This document shows positions 16,301 to 22,559 of a DNA stretch of 64,000 bases, in pieces. Under the pieces are notes generated by a model that worked only from the letters and a program-made list of their open reading frames with translations, was not told the DNA's origin and made no database searches. The stretch comes from Andeanibacterium sp036384795. GTDB taxonomy: Bacteria; Pseudomonadota; Alphaproteobacteria; Sphingomonadales; Sphingomonadaceae. Made by a program: the position numbers and the translations under genes. The stretch spans positions 1-64,000 of the forward strand of contig DASVLP010000074.1 in the NCBI GenBank assembly GCA_036384795.1. Direction: 5' to 3'. Numbering within the stretch: the first letter of the stretch is position 1; every line of letters starts with the position of its first letter.

Positions 16301-16999
16301 CCGCTTCGCGATCTTCGCCAGCCGCGCGGCGATGTCGCGGGTAACCTCCGCTGATTTGCGAGTGGGGTTCAGTGACTGTGGGTCGGTCCAGATCGCCGCC
16401 AGCCGGTGTTGCACGTCCTCGCGTAGAAGGTCGTCCATCGACAGGCGGTAGCTGTGCCGATCCGGGAAATGATCGTAGTTCTTTCCCAGGCCAGAGAAAT
16501 CGGCATAAACTTCGATGACGTTGCCGACGTCGACGATCAGCAGGAAGGGCGGATAGCCATGATCGACGGGCAACGCGCGAGCATAGTCCTCCGCCTGCCG
16601 CCGAGCAGCGATCATCACCTTGTCCCAGCTCTTGGTGCCGCGCTTTGCCTGGCCGAGCTTCTGCGCGGTTTCGAGCCCCGCCAGTGCGAGCTGTTCGGTC
16701 TCGACCGCCTGTTGCCGCTTCGCCGATTGCTTCGCTTCGAGGATGAAACAGCCCCGCTTGTAACAATCGATCCGGCCGGTCGAGCTGGTGCCGTTCGGAT
16801 GTCGGAAAGTGACATTCCGCTCGAATACGTAATCGTTGAAGCGCGTTTCCTCGCGCGCAAACTCCGGCTGGGGTAGATCCAGGGCACCCGTCAGCCGCTC
16901 AACGAATAGCTGATAGTTCGACATTTCTGAGCCGCCAGACGGCTTCACGTCTGCGATCAGCTTTTCCAGTCGGTCGCTGCTAACTTCCCCTAGCCCCAT
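13361..16999 (-). CDS. Type IIG-like restriction-modification enzyme (fused nuclease and adenine methyltransferase)
   Basis: 1212 residues. The N-terminal PD-(D/E)xK nuclease has D78 and E88-x-K90 (RIDCY, then ILEAK). The central gamma-class N6-adenine methyltransferase has SAM motif DPACGTGNF (431-439) and catalytic NPPF (610-613). A target-recognition region and a small helical C-terminal domain (about 1140-1212) follow. Such single-chain enzymes both methylate and cut DNA. The size also fits DISARM DrmMI-type methylases, but no drmA/B/C genes are nearby. ATG at 16999 has no clear ribosome binding site; Met26 is an alternative. Confidence 0.85.
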   Translation of the reverse strand: MGLGEVSSDRLEKLIADVKPSGGSEMSNYQLFVERLTGALDLPQPEFAREETRFNDYVFERNVTFRHPNGTSSTGRIDCYKRGCFILEAKQSAKRQQAVETEQLALAGLETAQKLGQAKRGTKSWDKVMIAARRQAEDYARALPVDHGYPPFLLIVDVGNVIEVYADFSGLGKNYDHFPDRHSYRLSMDDLLREDVQHRLAAIWTDPQSLNPTRKSAEVTRDIAARLAKIAKRLEKRYAPVEIAEFLMRCLFTMFAEDVGPENEAQRLIPNRGFEKLLHQMIETPEHFAPALESLWRVMDIGGYAPHLNATIKRFNGSLFKKTKALALDQDDIIELYNAAQRRWGDVEPAIFGTLLENALDPAERSQLGAHYTPRPYVERLVIPTIMEPLRADWEEVKARIEDLRQQGNERAALKAAQGFHRKLCTTRVLDPACGTGNFLYVSLELMKRLEGEVLEAVQALGGEPDSIKDYPEFWTKGQQLARSSGRFKVSPAQFHGLELNERAVPIADLVLWLGYLKWEIRTIGLDKLTEPILDAYGTIKHQDALIAYESKELARDERGNVITTWDGVTKKLHPITGEEVPDENARRETYRYAKPRRADWPEVEFIVGNPPFIAGKDMRAELGDGYAEACWKARSEVPGGADFVMHFWDEAALRLTAKPAKKVGANPLRRFGFITTNSITQTFSRRVVERWMNAKEPLSLVYAVPDHPWMKSADKAAVRIAMTVAQAGKHEGVLAEVVSEADLDTDIPKVELERRETVITSRITAGANLADARPLLANECLGHQGFKPYGDAFFISQADAVRFGLGSRPGAETHIRPYMNGRALNNRWTGRHSLDFHDKSEGFVRENFPEAYQHLLNRAKPVRAQDKMKYRKTYWWRYGQPSTHMREALEDLERYIVTTETAAHRIFSFLDHGFAPDQKIRVIALDGGDSLAVLSSRLHVEFSFATGGWQGVGNDPVYQHSNTFDPFPFPLATSVHLAELGQSLDSFRKERLAAHNFLTMTGLYKALERVRELDTGIGEPLTPAQREVYEAGQIAILKELHDEIDHEVFAAYGWKDLGDRLVGKPGGTIPSPHKTTDQQAAEEELLVRLVALNKERIAEEKQGEVHWLRPDFQKPRLAAKVKGGTQIEAELGEVAIVDEVKWPADGLDQIRSVRDLLARAAAPIAVPLLAAAFSGRNTPKRRQRVEQVLETLVSTGAARRDEATNGYYLPR

Positions 17000-17126
17000 A
17001 CCGCGAGACGCTAATCAGCGATCCAGCGACTGACCAGCCCTGAACTGAGAAAGGGGTAACAATCTTCTGCTGCTCTGCTTCTCAGCCTAAAGGTAGCCGC
17101 CCCCCAGTTGACTAAGAGCCGATCAA

Positions 17127-17150
17127 CCCGCGGCGCCGAAGCGCCGCGGG
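17127..17150 (-). terminator. UUCG-tetraloop hairpin downstream of the DUF736 gene
   Basis: On the minus strand, CCCGCGGCGC-TTCG-GCGCCGCGGG forms a perfect 10-bp stem closed by the very stable UUCG tetraloop, 11 nt past the DUF736 stop. Only a weak T-rich tail (TTGAT) follows, so it may act as a terminator or as a 3' RNA stabiliser. Confidence 0.5.
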
Positions 17151-17160
17151 AGCCTTCGGT

Positions 17161-17484
17161 TCAATCCGCCGGGTTCCAGAGGATAACGAACCTATCGTCG
17201 CGCTCGTCGCCTGCGGCGCGGGCGAGGTTGGCGTAGAGCCTGCGCGGCCCGAACTCGGGAGCGGCGAGGCTGAGCGAGACATACTCGTTACCCGAGGCTT
17301 CCGAGCGCCGGTTCCAGCCCGCGCCGATCTCGACGTCGCCGGAGTAGACCCTGTAGTCGGGCTGAACGTCATTGGCCTTGCGGGCATTGGGCGCGAGGGT
17401 GATCTCGGCGCGGATGCTGAGGGTTTTCAGCTGGCCCTTGAAGGTGCCGTTCTCGCTTGCGGTGACATATCCGATGGCAGGCAT
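17161..17484 (-). CDS. DUF736 family protein
   Basis: 107 residues opening MPAIGYVTASENGTFKG and containing IRAEITLAPN and PDYRVYSG, typical of DUF736, a small conserved protein found almost only on alphaproteobacterial plasmids and integrative elements. Its function is unknown. An AAGGAG site lies 8 nt upstream. It supports reading the surrounding DNA as a mobile element. Confidence 0.85.
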   Translation of the reverse strand: MPAIGYVTASENGTFKGQLKTLSIRAEITLAPNARKANDVQPDYRVYSGDVEIGAGWNRRSEASGNEYVSLSLAAPEFGPRRLYANLARAAGDERDDRFVILWNPAD

Positions 17485-17807
17485 GATGTATTCTCCTTGT
17501 CTGTCGACCGGGACCCGTTCCCTTGTCGATGGGCCGACCGGAACGGCCGGGACAAGAAGGGCCCGAACCGAAGGCCGAAGCGTCAGCGGAGGACCGGAGG
17601 CGGCGAGATTCTTGCTGCGCGAGGAGCCGCGAAGCGGCGGGGAAGAATCTCGTCGGCGATGGTTTCGGGAGCTTCGACCGACCGTAGGTCATGGCCTCAA
17701 GAGACGGGGACTGGAATTCCTGTACGGCGGCACAGGAGCGATCTGCCTTGCCACCAATGTCGCTGCGATGGACGGACTCTTCAGCGCCACTCGGCCCGAT
17801 CTGGCGG
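17485..17807. other. Leader and spacer with long hairpin upstream of the DUF736 gene
   Basis: 323 bp with no convincing gene. It contains a 10-bp perfect stem (CGAGATTCTT at 17604-17613, AAGAATCTCG at 17643-17652). Next to it is a purine-rich block with AGGACCGGA (17590-17598) that recurs in the parB-like leader (21117-21125). Both blocks lie upstream of their gene on the minus strand. A weaker stem (CCTGT/ACAGG) lies near 17718-17734. Confidence 0.5.
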
Positions 17808-18728
17808 CTATGCCGCCGCTTCCGCTTCCAGCTCTGCCAGACGCTCTCGGCAGACCTGCTCGACGATGTCGCGCAGGCGTGAGACCGACGCGGCCAATGA
17901 ATCGAGATCCTCGGTGGTGATTGAGTAGCTGGCCGAGTAGCGGGCCTCGACGTAGGCGCGCTTCAACCGTTCGAACCGCGCACGGTCCTTCTTCGTCTCG
18001 CGCGGCCAGGCATCTATAAGGCGCGGCTCGCGGTCCTCGGAAAGCGAGCGGAGAAACTTGATGTTGTGCGAGCGTGGAAAGTAGAGAGCGTTGACGAGCA
18101 GGAAGCACGCGTAGAGTGCCTCCACTGCCTGATGAAGCATGAAGGCCGCTTCATTCGGCCAGGTCGTTGAGTCCGTGGCTCGCGAAAGTTGGAATTCGAA
18201 TGTCTCGATCCGATGAGAGGCGATCGCCAGATTGCGCTCGAAGTATTCCTTCGCCATCCGGTGGGCATCGGCTGGAGTGAGCGGCTTGGGCGTTGCGAGC
18301 GGATGGCATGGCAGTTCGTAGAGCGAGATGCCGTCGCGCGCGATATCGACCCAGAAGTATTCGCCGCGCGAGAGGCTCTGGTTCACCTCGTCGAGTGAGT
18401 GAACGATGATGTTGACCGGCCGGGCGATGGCAGCGTCGCGCGCGATCCGGTCCTCGGCGACGTACCAGTAGTCGGCGATATCGGTCAGGTCCTCGTGGCT
18501 GACGACGATCAGGAGATCGAAGTCGGACTGATAGCCGTTTTCGGGCTCGTCGACCCAGTCGTCGCGGGCGTACGAGCCGAACAGGACGATCCGGTAGACC
18601 TTGCCATTCCGCTTGTGCGGCTGCGTGGCGCGCGCAATCGCCCTGTCGAACTCCTCGAGCAGGATGCCCCGGATGCGCTCGAGCTCGCGCTGTTGCCGCT
18701 CGGGCAGATGATCGGGATCGGTCCTCAT
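17808..18728 (-). CDS. MNT-HEPN fusion (nucleotidyltransferase plus HEPN domain)
   Basis: 306 residues. The N-terminal minimal nucleotidyltransferase has GSYARDDW (51-58) and the acidic pair of SDFDLLIV (D69, D71). The C-terminal helical HEPN domain (about 150-300) includes FMLHQAVEALYA. Separately encoded MNT-HEPN pairs are toxin-antitoxin systems in which MNT modifies and silences a HEPN RNase; here both are in one chain. The conserved-looking ARY segment near 262-268 reads ARYSASY, whereas I recall relatives carrying a His there; nuclease activity is therefore uncertain. Confidence 0.8.
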   Translation of the reverse strand: MRTDPDHLPERQQRELERIRGILLEEFDRAIARATQPHKRNGKVYRIVLFGSYARDDWVDEPENGYQSDFDLLIVVSHEDLTDIADYWYVAEDRIARDAAIARPVNIIVHSLDEVNQSLSRGEYFWVDIARDGISLYELPCHPLATPKPLTPADAHRMAKEYFERNLAIASHRIETFEFQLSRATDSTTWPNEAAFMLHQAVEALYACFLLVNALYFPRSHNIKFLRSLSEDREPRLIDAWPRETKKDRARFERLKRAYVEARYSASYSITTEDLDSLAASVSRLRDIVEQVCRERLAELEAEAAA

Positions 18729-18765
18729 TGCTCCTCACCCTAGCGGCGCAATGCCGGTTCGCACA

Positions 18766-18791
18766 GCCTCGCCGGCCGTGGCCGGCGAGGC
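18766..18791 (-). terminator. Perfect GC hairpin downstream of the sigma-like gene
   Basis: GCCTCGCCGGCC-GT-GGCCGGCGAGGC, a perfect 12-bp inverted repeat, lies 20 bp beyond the sigma-like stop and upstream of the MNT-HEPN start on the minus strand. There is no T run, so it is a candidate rather than a classical terminator. Confidence 0.4.
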
Positions 18792-18811
18792 GCGAATTCT
18801 GGCGACGGTTG

Positions 18812-19147
18812 CTACCCGAACCAGCGCCGCCACCACGGGCGAGGCGCCACTGCCCCGCCCCGCTCAAGGCAGTGGTCGATATGGGCGATGGCGCGGGCGA
18901 CCTCGCGCTCCACCTCCCGGACCGAAAGGCCGGTCCGTTCGGCCAGTCCGGCGTAGCTGGTGCCATCGAGCCGCACGGCGAGGAATATCTCCCGCCGCCT
19001 GCGCGGCAGCGTCAGCAGCGCCGCTTCGATCCGGGCGAGAAGCTCGGGATCGGCCGGCTGGTCGCGCGGCAGCGCGACAGGCGCGAGCGAGCGCTCCAGC
19101 GCGCGCCAGGCGCGCTCGCGCAACTGAGGATCGGGTTCGTCGGTCAT
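18812..19147 (-). CDS. Sigma-70 region 4-like DNA-binding protein
   Basis: 111 residues. A C-terminal helix-turn-helix resembling sigma-70 region 4 is visible (ALLTLPRRRREIFLAVRLDG, then SYAGLAERTGLSVREVE). Region 2 is missing, so it is not a full sigma factor. Proteins of this type sit next to ParB-like and DUF736 genes in sphingomonad mobile elements and probably regulate transcription. The start at 19147 has GGGAGAT 6 nt upstream; the frame is open further but without a better start. Confidence 0.75.
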   Translation of the reverse strand: MTDEPDPQLRERAWRALERSLAPVALPRDQPADPELLARIEAALLTLPRRRREIFLAVRLDGTSYAGLAERTGLSVREVEREVARAIAHIDHCLERGGAVAPRPWWRRWFG

Positions 19148-19172
19148 CGGATATCTCCCATGCGAGAGCCGT

Positions 19173-19198
19173 GACCGGCGGCCCGCAGGCCGCCGGTC
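19173..19198 (-). terminator. Perfect GC hairpin downstream of the parB-like gene
   Basis: GACCGGCGGCC-CGCA-GGCCGCCGGTC, an 11-bp perfect stem, lies 9 bp past the parB-like stop and ends 26 bp before the sigma-like start. It may terminate or protect the long parB mRNA. No T run follows. Confidence 0.45.
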
Positions 19199-19206
19199 GG
19201 CACAGG

Positions 19207-21015
19207 TCACGCGGCCTCGCGCACCGGCTCGTCGGAAGGCTCGCTGGCTTGCGGCACCGCAGCCACCTCCCCGTCAGCCCCCGGCTGGCCCGCCTCTTGG
19301 TCGTCAGCCTCCGCTTCGGGAGCGATCAGGCCCGCCACGGCATTGCTGCGGCTCACAGCCCCCACCCCGCTACGGGCGGTGTATCCGCTCGCCGGAAAGC
19401 GCAGCCAGCGCGGCACCCAGCCCTCGGCCTTGGGCCTGCCGTTGGCACCCGCAATGCAATCGCGCAGGATGGTCTTGAGGGTCTTGCCCTTTTCCTTCGC
19501 ATTATCCTCGGCGACCTTCGCTCCGGCTACGTCCTCGACCAAGGCGAGCAGGACCTCGCGGTCGCGGACGAGATCGAGCATGGCATCATCGGCCCGCCAG
19601 ACCTTGGCCATGTCCACCGCCAGATGCTGGCCGAGCAGATCGACGAGATCGCAGCGCGCATCGAGCGTCTCGCTCATGACCACCGCGAGGATGGTCATGA
19701 CGCTTGCATCATCCAACTTGGCCAACTTGGCGAACAGCGCCGCCAGTCCTTCGCCCTCACCGTCGGTCACCGTGGGCGTCTCCGCATCGTACCCGAGGAG
19801 CGCCAGCACCTCGCGCCTCTTGGCATCGAACGCGGCTTCGGACGCGCTCGTCTCGACGCTCTCGGTCACGGCCTCGTTGGCCGAGCGCTGCGGCTCGACC
19901 CGCACGGCCCACAGCGGCGACCCGGCGATCATGTGTGCGACCGCGACCCTGAGCGCCACGCCCGGCTCGTGCGTGAGCTTCGCGCGCACCGCCGCATGGC
20001 GATGAAGGTCGATGTAGTCGTTTGTGGCAGCGGTGACCTCGGGCCGCGCGGGCTTTGCGATAGGCTCACCGCGTTCCAGCCTGCGTGCTTCCTTGCAGGT
20101 CACATAGCCCTCGTGGAACGCGACCTCGCCGCGATGGCCGATGCCGATATAGACCTTGCCACCCTTGGCCTTAGCCCGCCGCTCATGCTCCCATGTGTAG
20201 AAGTGCTGACCCGGTTCGAGGACGACGACCTCACTCCATCCGGCCTCGCGGTAGGCGGCGGCGCGTTCTTCGATGGCCGCGTTCTGCGCGGCCCAGAACT
20301 GCTCCACATCGGCGAAGTAGCTGTCCTCGCCGAACAGGTCGGCGACGATTGCTCCGTCGAACGAAGCAAGGTCGAACAGCGCTACCTCGGTCGATATCGA
20401 GGCCCCGCCGAACAGCCATGCCTTGAGCTGCCGGCCGACCGGCGCATAGGCGTCTTCGCTGTCGAGCAGCGCCAGCCACTCGCGCTGCCTTGCTTTGGAG
20501 GCGAGGGTCAGGTGCCGCACGGTGACCTCATCGATCTTCTCTGACCGATACAGCCCCCGGATGCGCGGCAGCAGGTTGCCGAGCGCGAGGGTGCGCTTCA
20601 CTTGGATCTCGGTCAGCCCGAACGTCAGCGCGATGTCCTCCGCACTGCGGCCTTCCCTCACCAGCCGGGTAAAGGTCTCCCACCGGGTAAGCTCGTCGGG
20701 ATCGAGCCGTGCAATGTTCTCGATCAGCGAGGCTTCCAATGCTGCGGCATCGTCGCCCGGTTCGATCACGGCGCAGGGAAGTTCCTCGATCCCGCCGCCT
20801 TCGTGGGCGACTGCCAGCGCTGCATGATAGCGCCGCTTGCCCGCGACGATCTCGTAGCGGTCCGGACCACCATTGGGCCTCACGATCAGCGGGACGAGCA
20901 CCCCACGCGCACGAACCGACGGCAGGATGTTGGCGATGTCGCGGGCCTTGCCCTTGGCCCGCATGTTGGCAGGCGAGACGGCGAGCTTGGCGATGTCGAT
21001 ATGCTTGAGTTCCAT
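19207..21015 (-). CDS. ParB-like partition/transcription factor, plasmid type
   Basis: 602 residues. The N-terminal ParB/Srx-like domain starts MELKHIDIAKLAVSPANMR and contains the nucleotide-binding segment ENIARLDPDE after GKRRYHA. A helix-turn-helix (IALTFGLTEIQVKRTLAL) follows, then a long C-terminal region without recognised motifs. This large ParB-like family, distinct from chromosomal ParB, is typical of sphingomonad plasmids and islands. No parA is adjacent. The start at 21015 has AGAAGGA close upstream; the in-frame extension to 21165 crosses hairpins and is rejected. Confidence 0.85.
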   Translation of the reverse strand: MELKHIDIAKLAVSPANMRAKGKARDIANILPSVRARGVLVPLIVRPNGGPDRYEIVAGKRRYHAALAVAHEGGGIEELPCAVIEPGDDAAALEASLIENIARLDPDELTRWETFTRLVREGRSAEDIALTFGLTEIQVKRTLALGNLLPRIRGLYRSEKIDEVTVRHLTLASKARQREWLALLDSEDAYAPVGRQLKAWLFGGASISTEVALFDLASFDGAIVADLFGEDSYFADVEQFWAAQNAAIEERAAAYREAGWSEVVVLEPGQHFYTWEHERRAKAKGGKVYIGIGHRGEVAFHEGYVTCKEARRLERGEPIAKPARPEVTAATNDYIDLHRHAAVRAKLTHEPGVALRVAVAHMIAGSPLWAVRVEPQRSANEAVTESVETSASEAAFDAKRREVLALLGYDAETPTVTDGEGEGLAALFAKLAKLDDASVMTILAVVMSETLDARCDLVDLLGQHLAVDMAKVWRADDAMLDLVRDREVLLALVEDVAGAKVAEDNAKEKGKTLKTILRDCIAGANGRPKAEGWVPRWLRFPASGYTARSGVGAVSRSNAVAGLIAPEAEADDQEAGQPGADGEVAAVPQASEPSDEPVREAA

Positions 21016-21138
21016 TGGTCCTTCTCTTTCTACCGCACACATGGCCGCCGGAATGGCGGGGGGAGCGGCAAGGAGCGGACCGGCAGGCCCGCCGAAGGAA
21101 GGCGAGCAGCATCCGCAGGACCGGAACGAAGAGGAGGA

Positions 21139-21405
21139 CCTGAGCGTGAGCTCAGGTTGCGGCACGCCGCGGCGGACCTAGAGGGTAGCGACGCTCCCCC
21201 CGCCAGGCCGGAGGCCCGACACGCAGCGCCAGCGCGCTAACGCGCGCTGTCCGCCTGGCCGGAGCAAGACTCCGGCCCCTCGCGTCATGCGATCGCAACC
21301 CGGATGGGCCGAGACGCAAAGCGACTCGGCGCCGCGTCAGCGGCGTAGAGCGCGGTCACGCTCGCCGAGCGTGAGACGCCATGAGACTTGGACCTCAACT
21401 GGTCC
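21139..21405. repeat. Array of near-perfect hairpins between parB-like gene and alpA
   Basis: Successive stems: 21139-21156 (7 bp), 21202-21259 (7-bp outer arms) enclosing 21231-21248 (7 bp), 21257-21277 (8 bp, GGCCGGAG/CTCCGGCC), 21308-21330 (9 bp with one mismatch), 21330-21345 (6 bp), 21356-21374 (8 bp) and 21390-21405 (5 bp). Arms and loops differ, so it is not a simple repeat array. The region separates divergently read genes and could be structured 5' leaders, a replication or partition site, or protein-binding sites. Confidence 0.55.
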
Positions 21406-21494
21406 TTAGCGCACCGACATGCCTCTTTGCCGTCGCTGACCGCCACTGGCCGCCCTTAGCCACTCGGCCCCCTTGCGTCATCGATGACGATCCC

Positions 21495-21534
21495 GATCCT
21501 GTTCGCGGGGAGCCAGAAGCACGCAAACAGGATC
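21495..21534 (+). promoter_or_regulatory. Hairpin sequestering the alpA ribosome binding site
   Basis: GATCCTGTT (21495-21503) pairs perfectly with AACAGGATC (21526-21534), extended by GCG/CGC (21505-21507 with 21522-21524). The downstream arm contains the AGGA (21529-21532) that would serve the alpA start at 21540. In the folded mRNA the site would be hidden, suggesting translational control of alpA. Confidence 0.55.
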
Positions 21535-21539
21535 ATGCC

Positions 21540-21752
21540 ATGCCCGACACTCCCGACCGCATCCTTCGCCTCAACGCGGTCCTCGATCGCACAGGCCTCA
21601 GCCGATCGACGCTCTACAGGAAGATGCAGGCCGGCACATTTCCCCGACAGGTAAAGATTTCAGAGCGGTGCGCGGGCTGGCGTGAATCTGCCGTGCACGC
21701 CTGGCTGCGTAACCCCATGTTCTACAGCGTCGACGATCATCTTGGCTCCTGA
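21540..21752 (+). CDS. AlpA family regulator
   Basis: 70-residue MerR/AlpA-type winged helix protein: RLNAVLDRTGLSRSTLYRKM, then AGTFPRQVKI, the usual AlpA layout. AlpA of P4-like elements activates integrase or excision functions, so it may control excision of this island through the integrase 2 kb away. Its expected ribosome binding site lies inside a strong hairpin (21495-21534). The frame is open upstream but the homologous part starts here. Confidence 0.85.
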   Translation: MPDTPDRILRLNAVLDRTGLSRSTLYRKMQAGTFPRQVKISERCAGWRESAVHAWLRNPMFYSVDDHLGS

Positions 21753-21799
21753 CCGATTTCCAGCAAGCGAGCGCTTCGGTTGATCCTCCCGACCAGAAA

Positions 21800-21830
21800 T
21801 TGTGGATAACTTATCACTCTGGGTGATAAT
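21800..21830 (+). promoter_or_regulatory. Predicted promoter overlapped by a palindromic operator
   Basis: A -10-like GATAAT (21825-21830) and a -35-like TTGTGG (21800-21805), 19 bp apart, flank and overlap a perfect palindrome TTATCAC-TCTGG-GTGATAA (21811-21829). A repressor bound there would block the promoter. The XRE protein encoded downstream (22248-22559) is the natural candidate, giving autoregulation of the retron-like module. Hexamer choice is by eye. Confidence 0.55.
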
Positions 21831-21836
21831 CGATCT

Positions 21837-22080
21837 TTCCGTTGCGTCCCGTCTGTGATTGTATGCTCAAGCGATGGTAGCTCATCCTGAACCCGTCAGA
21901 AGCTGGGGCCACAAGCCCTGTGGAGGCGTAACGCCTCCGACTACCACCTGCGTCTCCGGGGGGTGGCGGCGCGCCGCGCCCGCCCGGGACCGGGCGCGGC
22001 AACCCCGAGGTAAAACGCTCCGGAACAGCGCACTCGAACTGGCCTACGGGCGCCGGCAACTTTCTGCCGGTGTGGCCGAA
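21837..22080 (+). ncRNA. Structured leader, candidate retron msr-msd RNA
   Basis: About 245 nt between the predicted promoter and the first reading frame, rich in perfect stems: TGGTAG/CTACCA (21875-21880 with 21941-21946), CCACA/TGTGG (21909-21923), GGAGGCG-TAA-CGCCTCC (21922-21938), a 10-bp stem GCCGCGCCCG/CGGGCGCGGC (21973-21982 with 21991-22000) and CCGGCA/TGCCGG (22053-22070). Retrons carry such an RNA upstream of the reverse transcriptase as template and primer. The branch guanosine and the a1/a2 repeat could not be fixed with certainty (a possible 8/9 match is ACCCGTCAG near 21891 with CTGACAGGT near 22219). Confidence 0.5.
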
Positions 22081-22093
22081 AGGAGTGCAACCA

Positions 22094-22222
22094 ATGAGCA
22101 GCGACCCTCGCACGCAGCGGCATCAGCCGCCGAGGCCGTCGCGTTGGCTCCTTCTTTTGAAGGCGGTCATAGCGATTGGCCAGGTGGTGTCTTTCGTCAG
22201 GCATTTGCTTCTCGACGACTGA
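22094..22222 (+). CDS. Small single-helix membrane peptide of the retron-like module
   Basis: 42 residues starting MSSDPRTQRHQPPRPSR, then a hydrophobic helix from about residue 18 to 40 (WLLLLKAVIAIGQ and on), ending LLLDD. It has a strong ribosome binding site, AAAGGAG with 8-nt spacing. The stop lies 25 nt before the XRE gene, so it appears to be the first gene of an XRE-RT operon. The Arg-rich N-terminus predicts an inside-facing N-end. It is not a family I recognise; a toxic membrane effector kept in check by the retron is an inference. Its short length means it could be missed by gene callers. Confidence 0.55.
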   Translation: MSSDPRTQRHQPPRPSRWLLLLKAVIAIGQVVSFVRHLLLDD

Positions 22223-22247
22223 CAGGTGACCTCGGGACAGCCGTGAA

Positions 22248-22559
22248 ATGACCCAGCGACCGATGATCAACGAAGCCCTGCGGCTGCTGAGGCTCTACTG
22301 CGGCTTCTCACAGGCAGAGATGGCCAAGCGGCTATCCGTCGCGCAGTCGATGGTCTCGCAGATCGAGGCAGGGCGCAAGAACGTCACGATGGACCTGCTC
22401 GAAGCCTACAGCGAGGCCACCGGCGTTCGCATGTCGCAGCTATTGTTCTTCGCCGAGGAGATTGAAGGTCAGCCGATCGTGCGCCGTGGGCAACTGATAG
22501 TGGCCGACAAGGTTCTGAAGCTCCTCGAAAAGATCAAGCCGGTGAAGTGTGACGCGTAG
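22248..22559 (+). CDS. XRE-family HTH regulator of the retron-like module
   Basis: 103 residues with a textbook XRE helix-turn-helix (CGFSQAEMAKRLSVAQSMVS, then QIEAGRKN) and a short C-terminal extension. It overlaps the reverse transcriptase start by 11 nt, so the two are translationally coupled. HTH proteins are the accessory component of type VI retrons. It probably binds the palindrome at 21811-21829 and represses the module, by analogy with other XRE antitoxins and repressors. Confidence 0.85.
   Translation: MTQRPMINEALRLLRLYCGFSQAEMAKRLSVAQSMVSQIEAGRKNVTMDLLEAYSEATGVRMSQLLFFAEEIEGQPIVRRGQLIVADKVLKLLEKIKPVKCDA

Noticed and set aside
13361..16999. DISARM system
   Set aside because: The methylase size would fit, but drmA, drmB and drmC are absent and the N-terminal nuclease points to type IIG.
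17689..18108. Minus-strand frame overlapping the 3' end of the MNT-HEPN gene
   Set aside because: Out of frame with MNT-HEPN, Arg/Pro-rich and without motif or ribosome binding site.
18751..20544. Long plus-strand frame across the sigma-like and parB-like genes
   Set aside because: Antisense shadow; the minus-strand genes have domains and ribosome binding sites.
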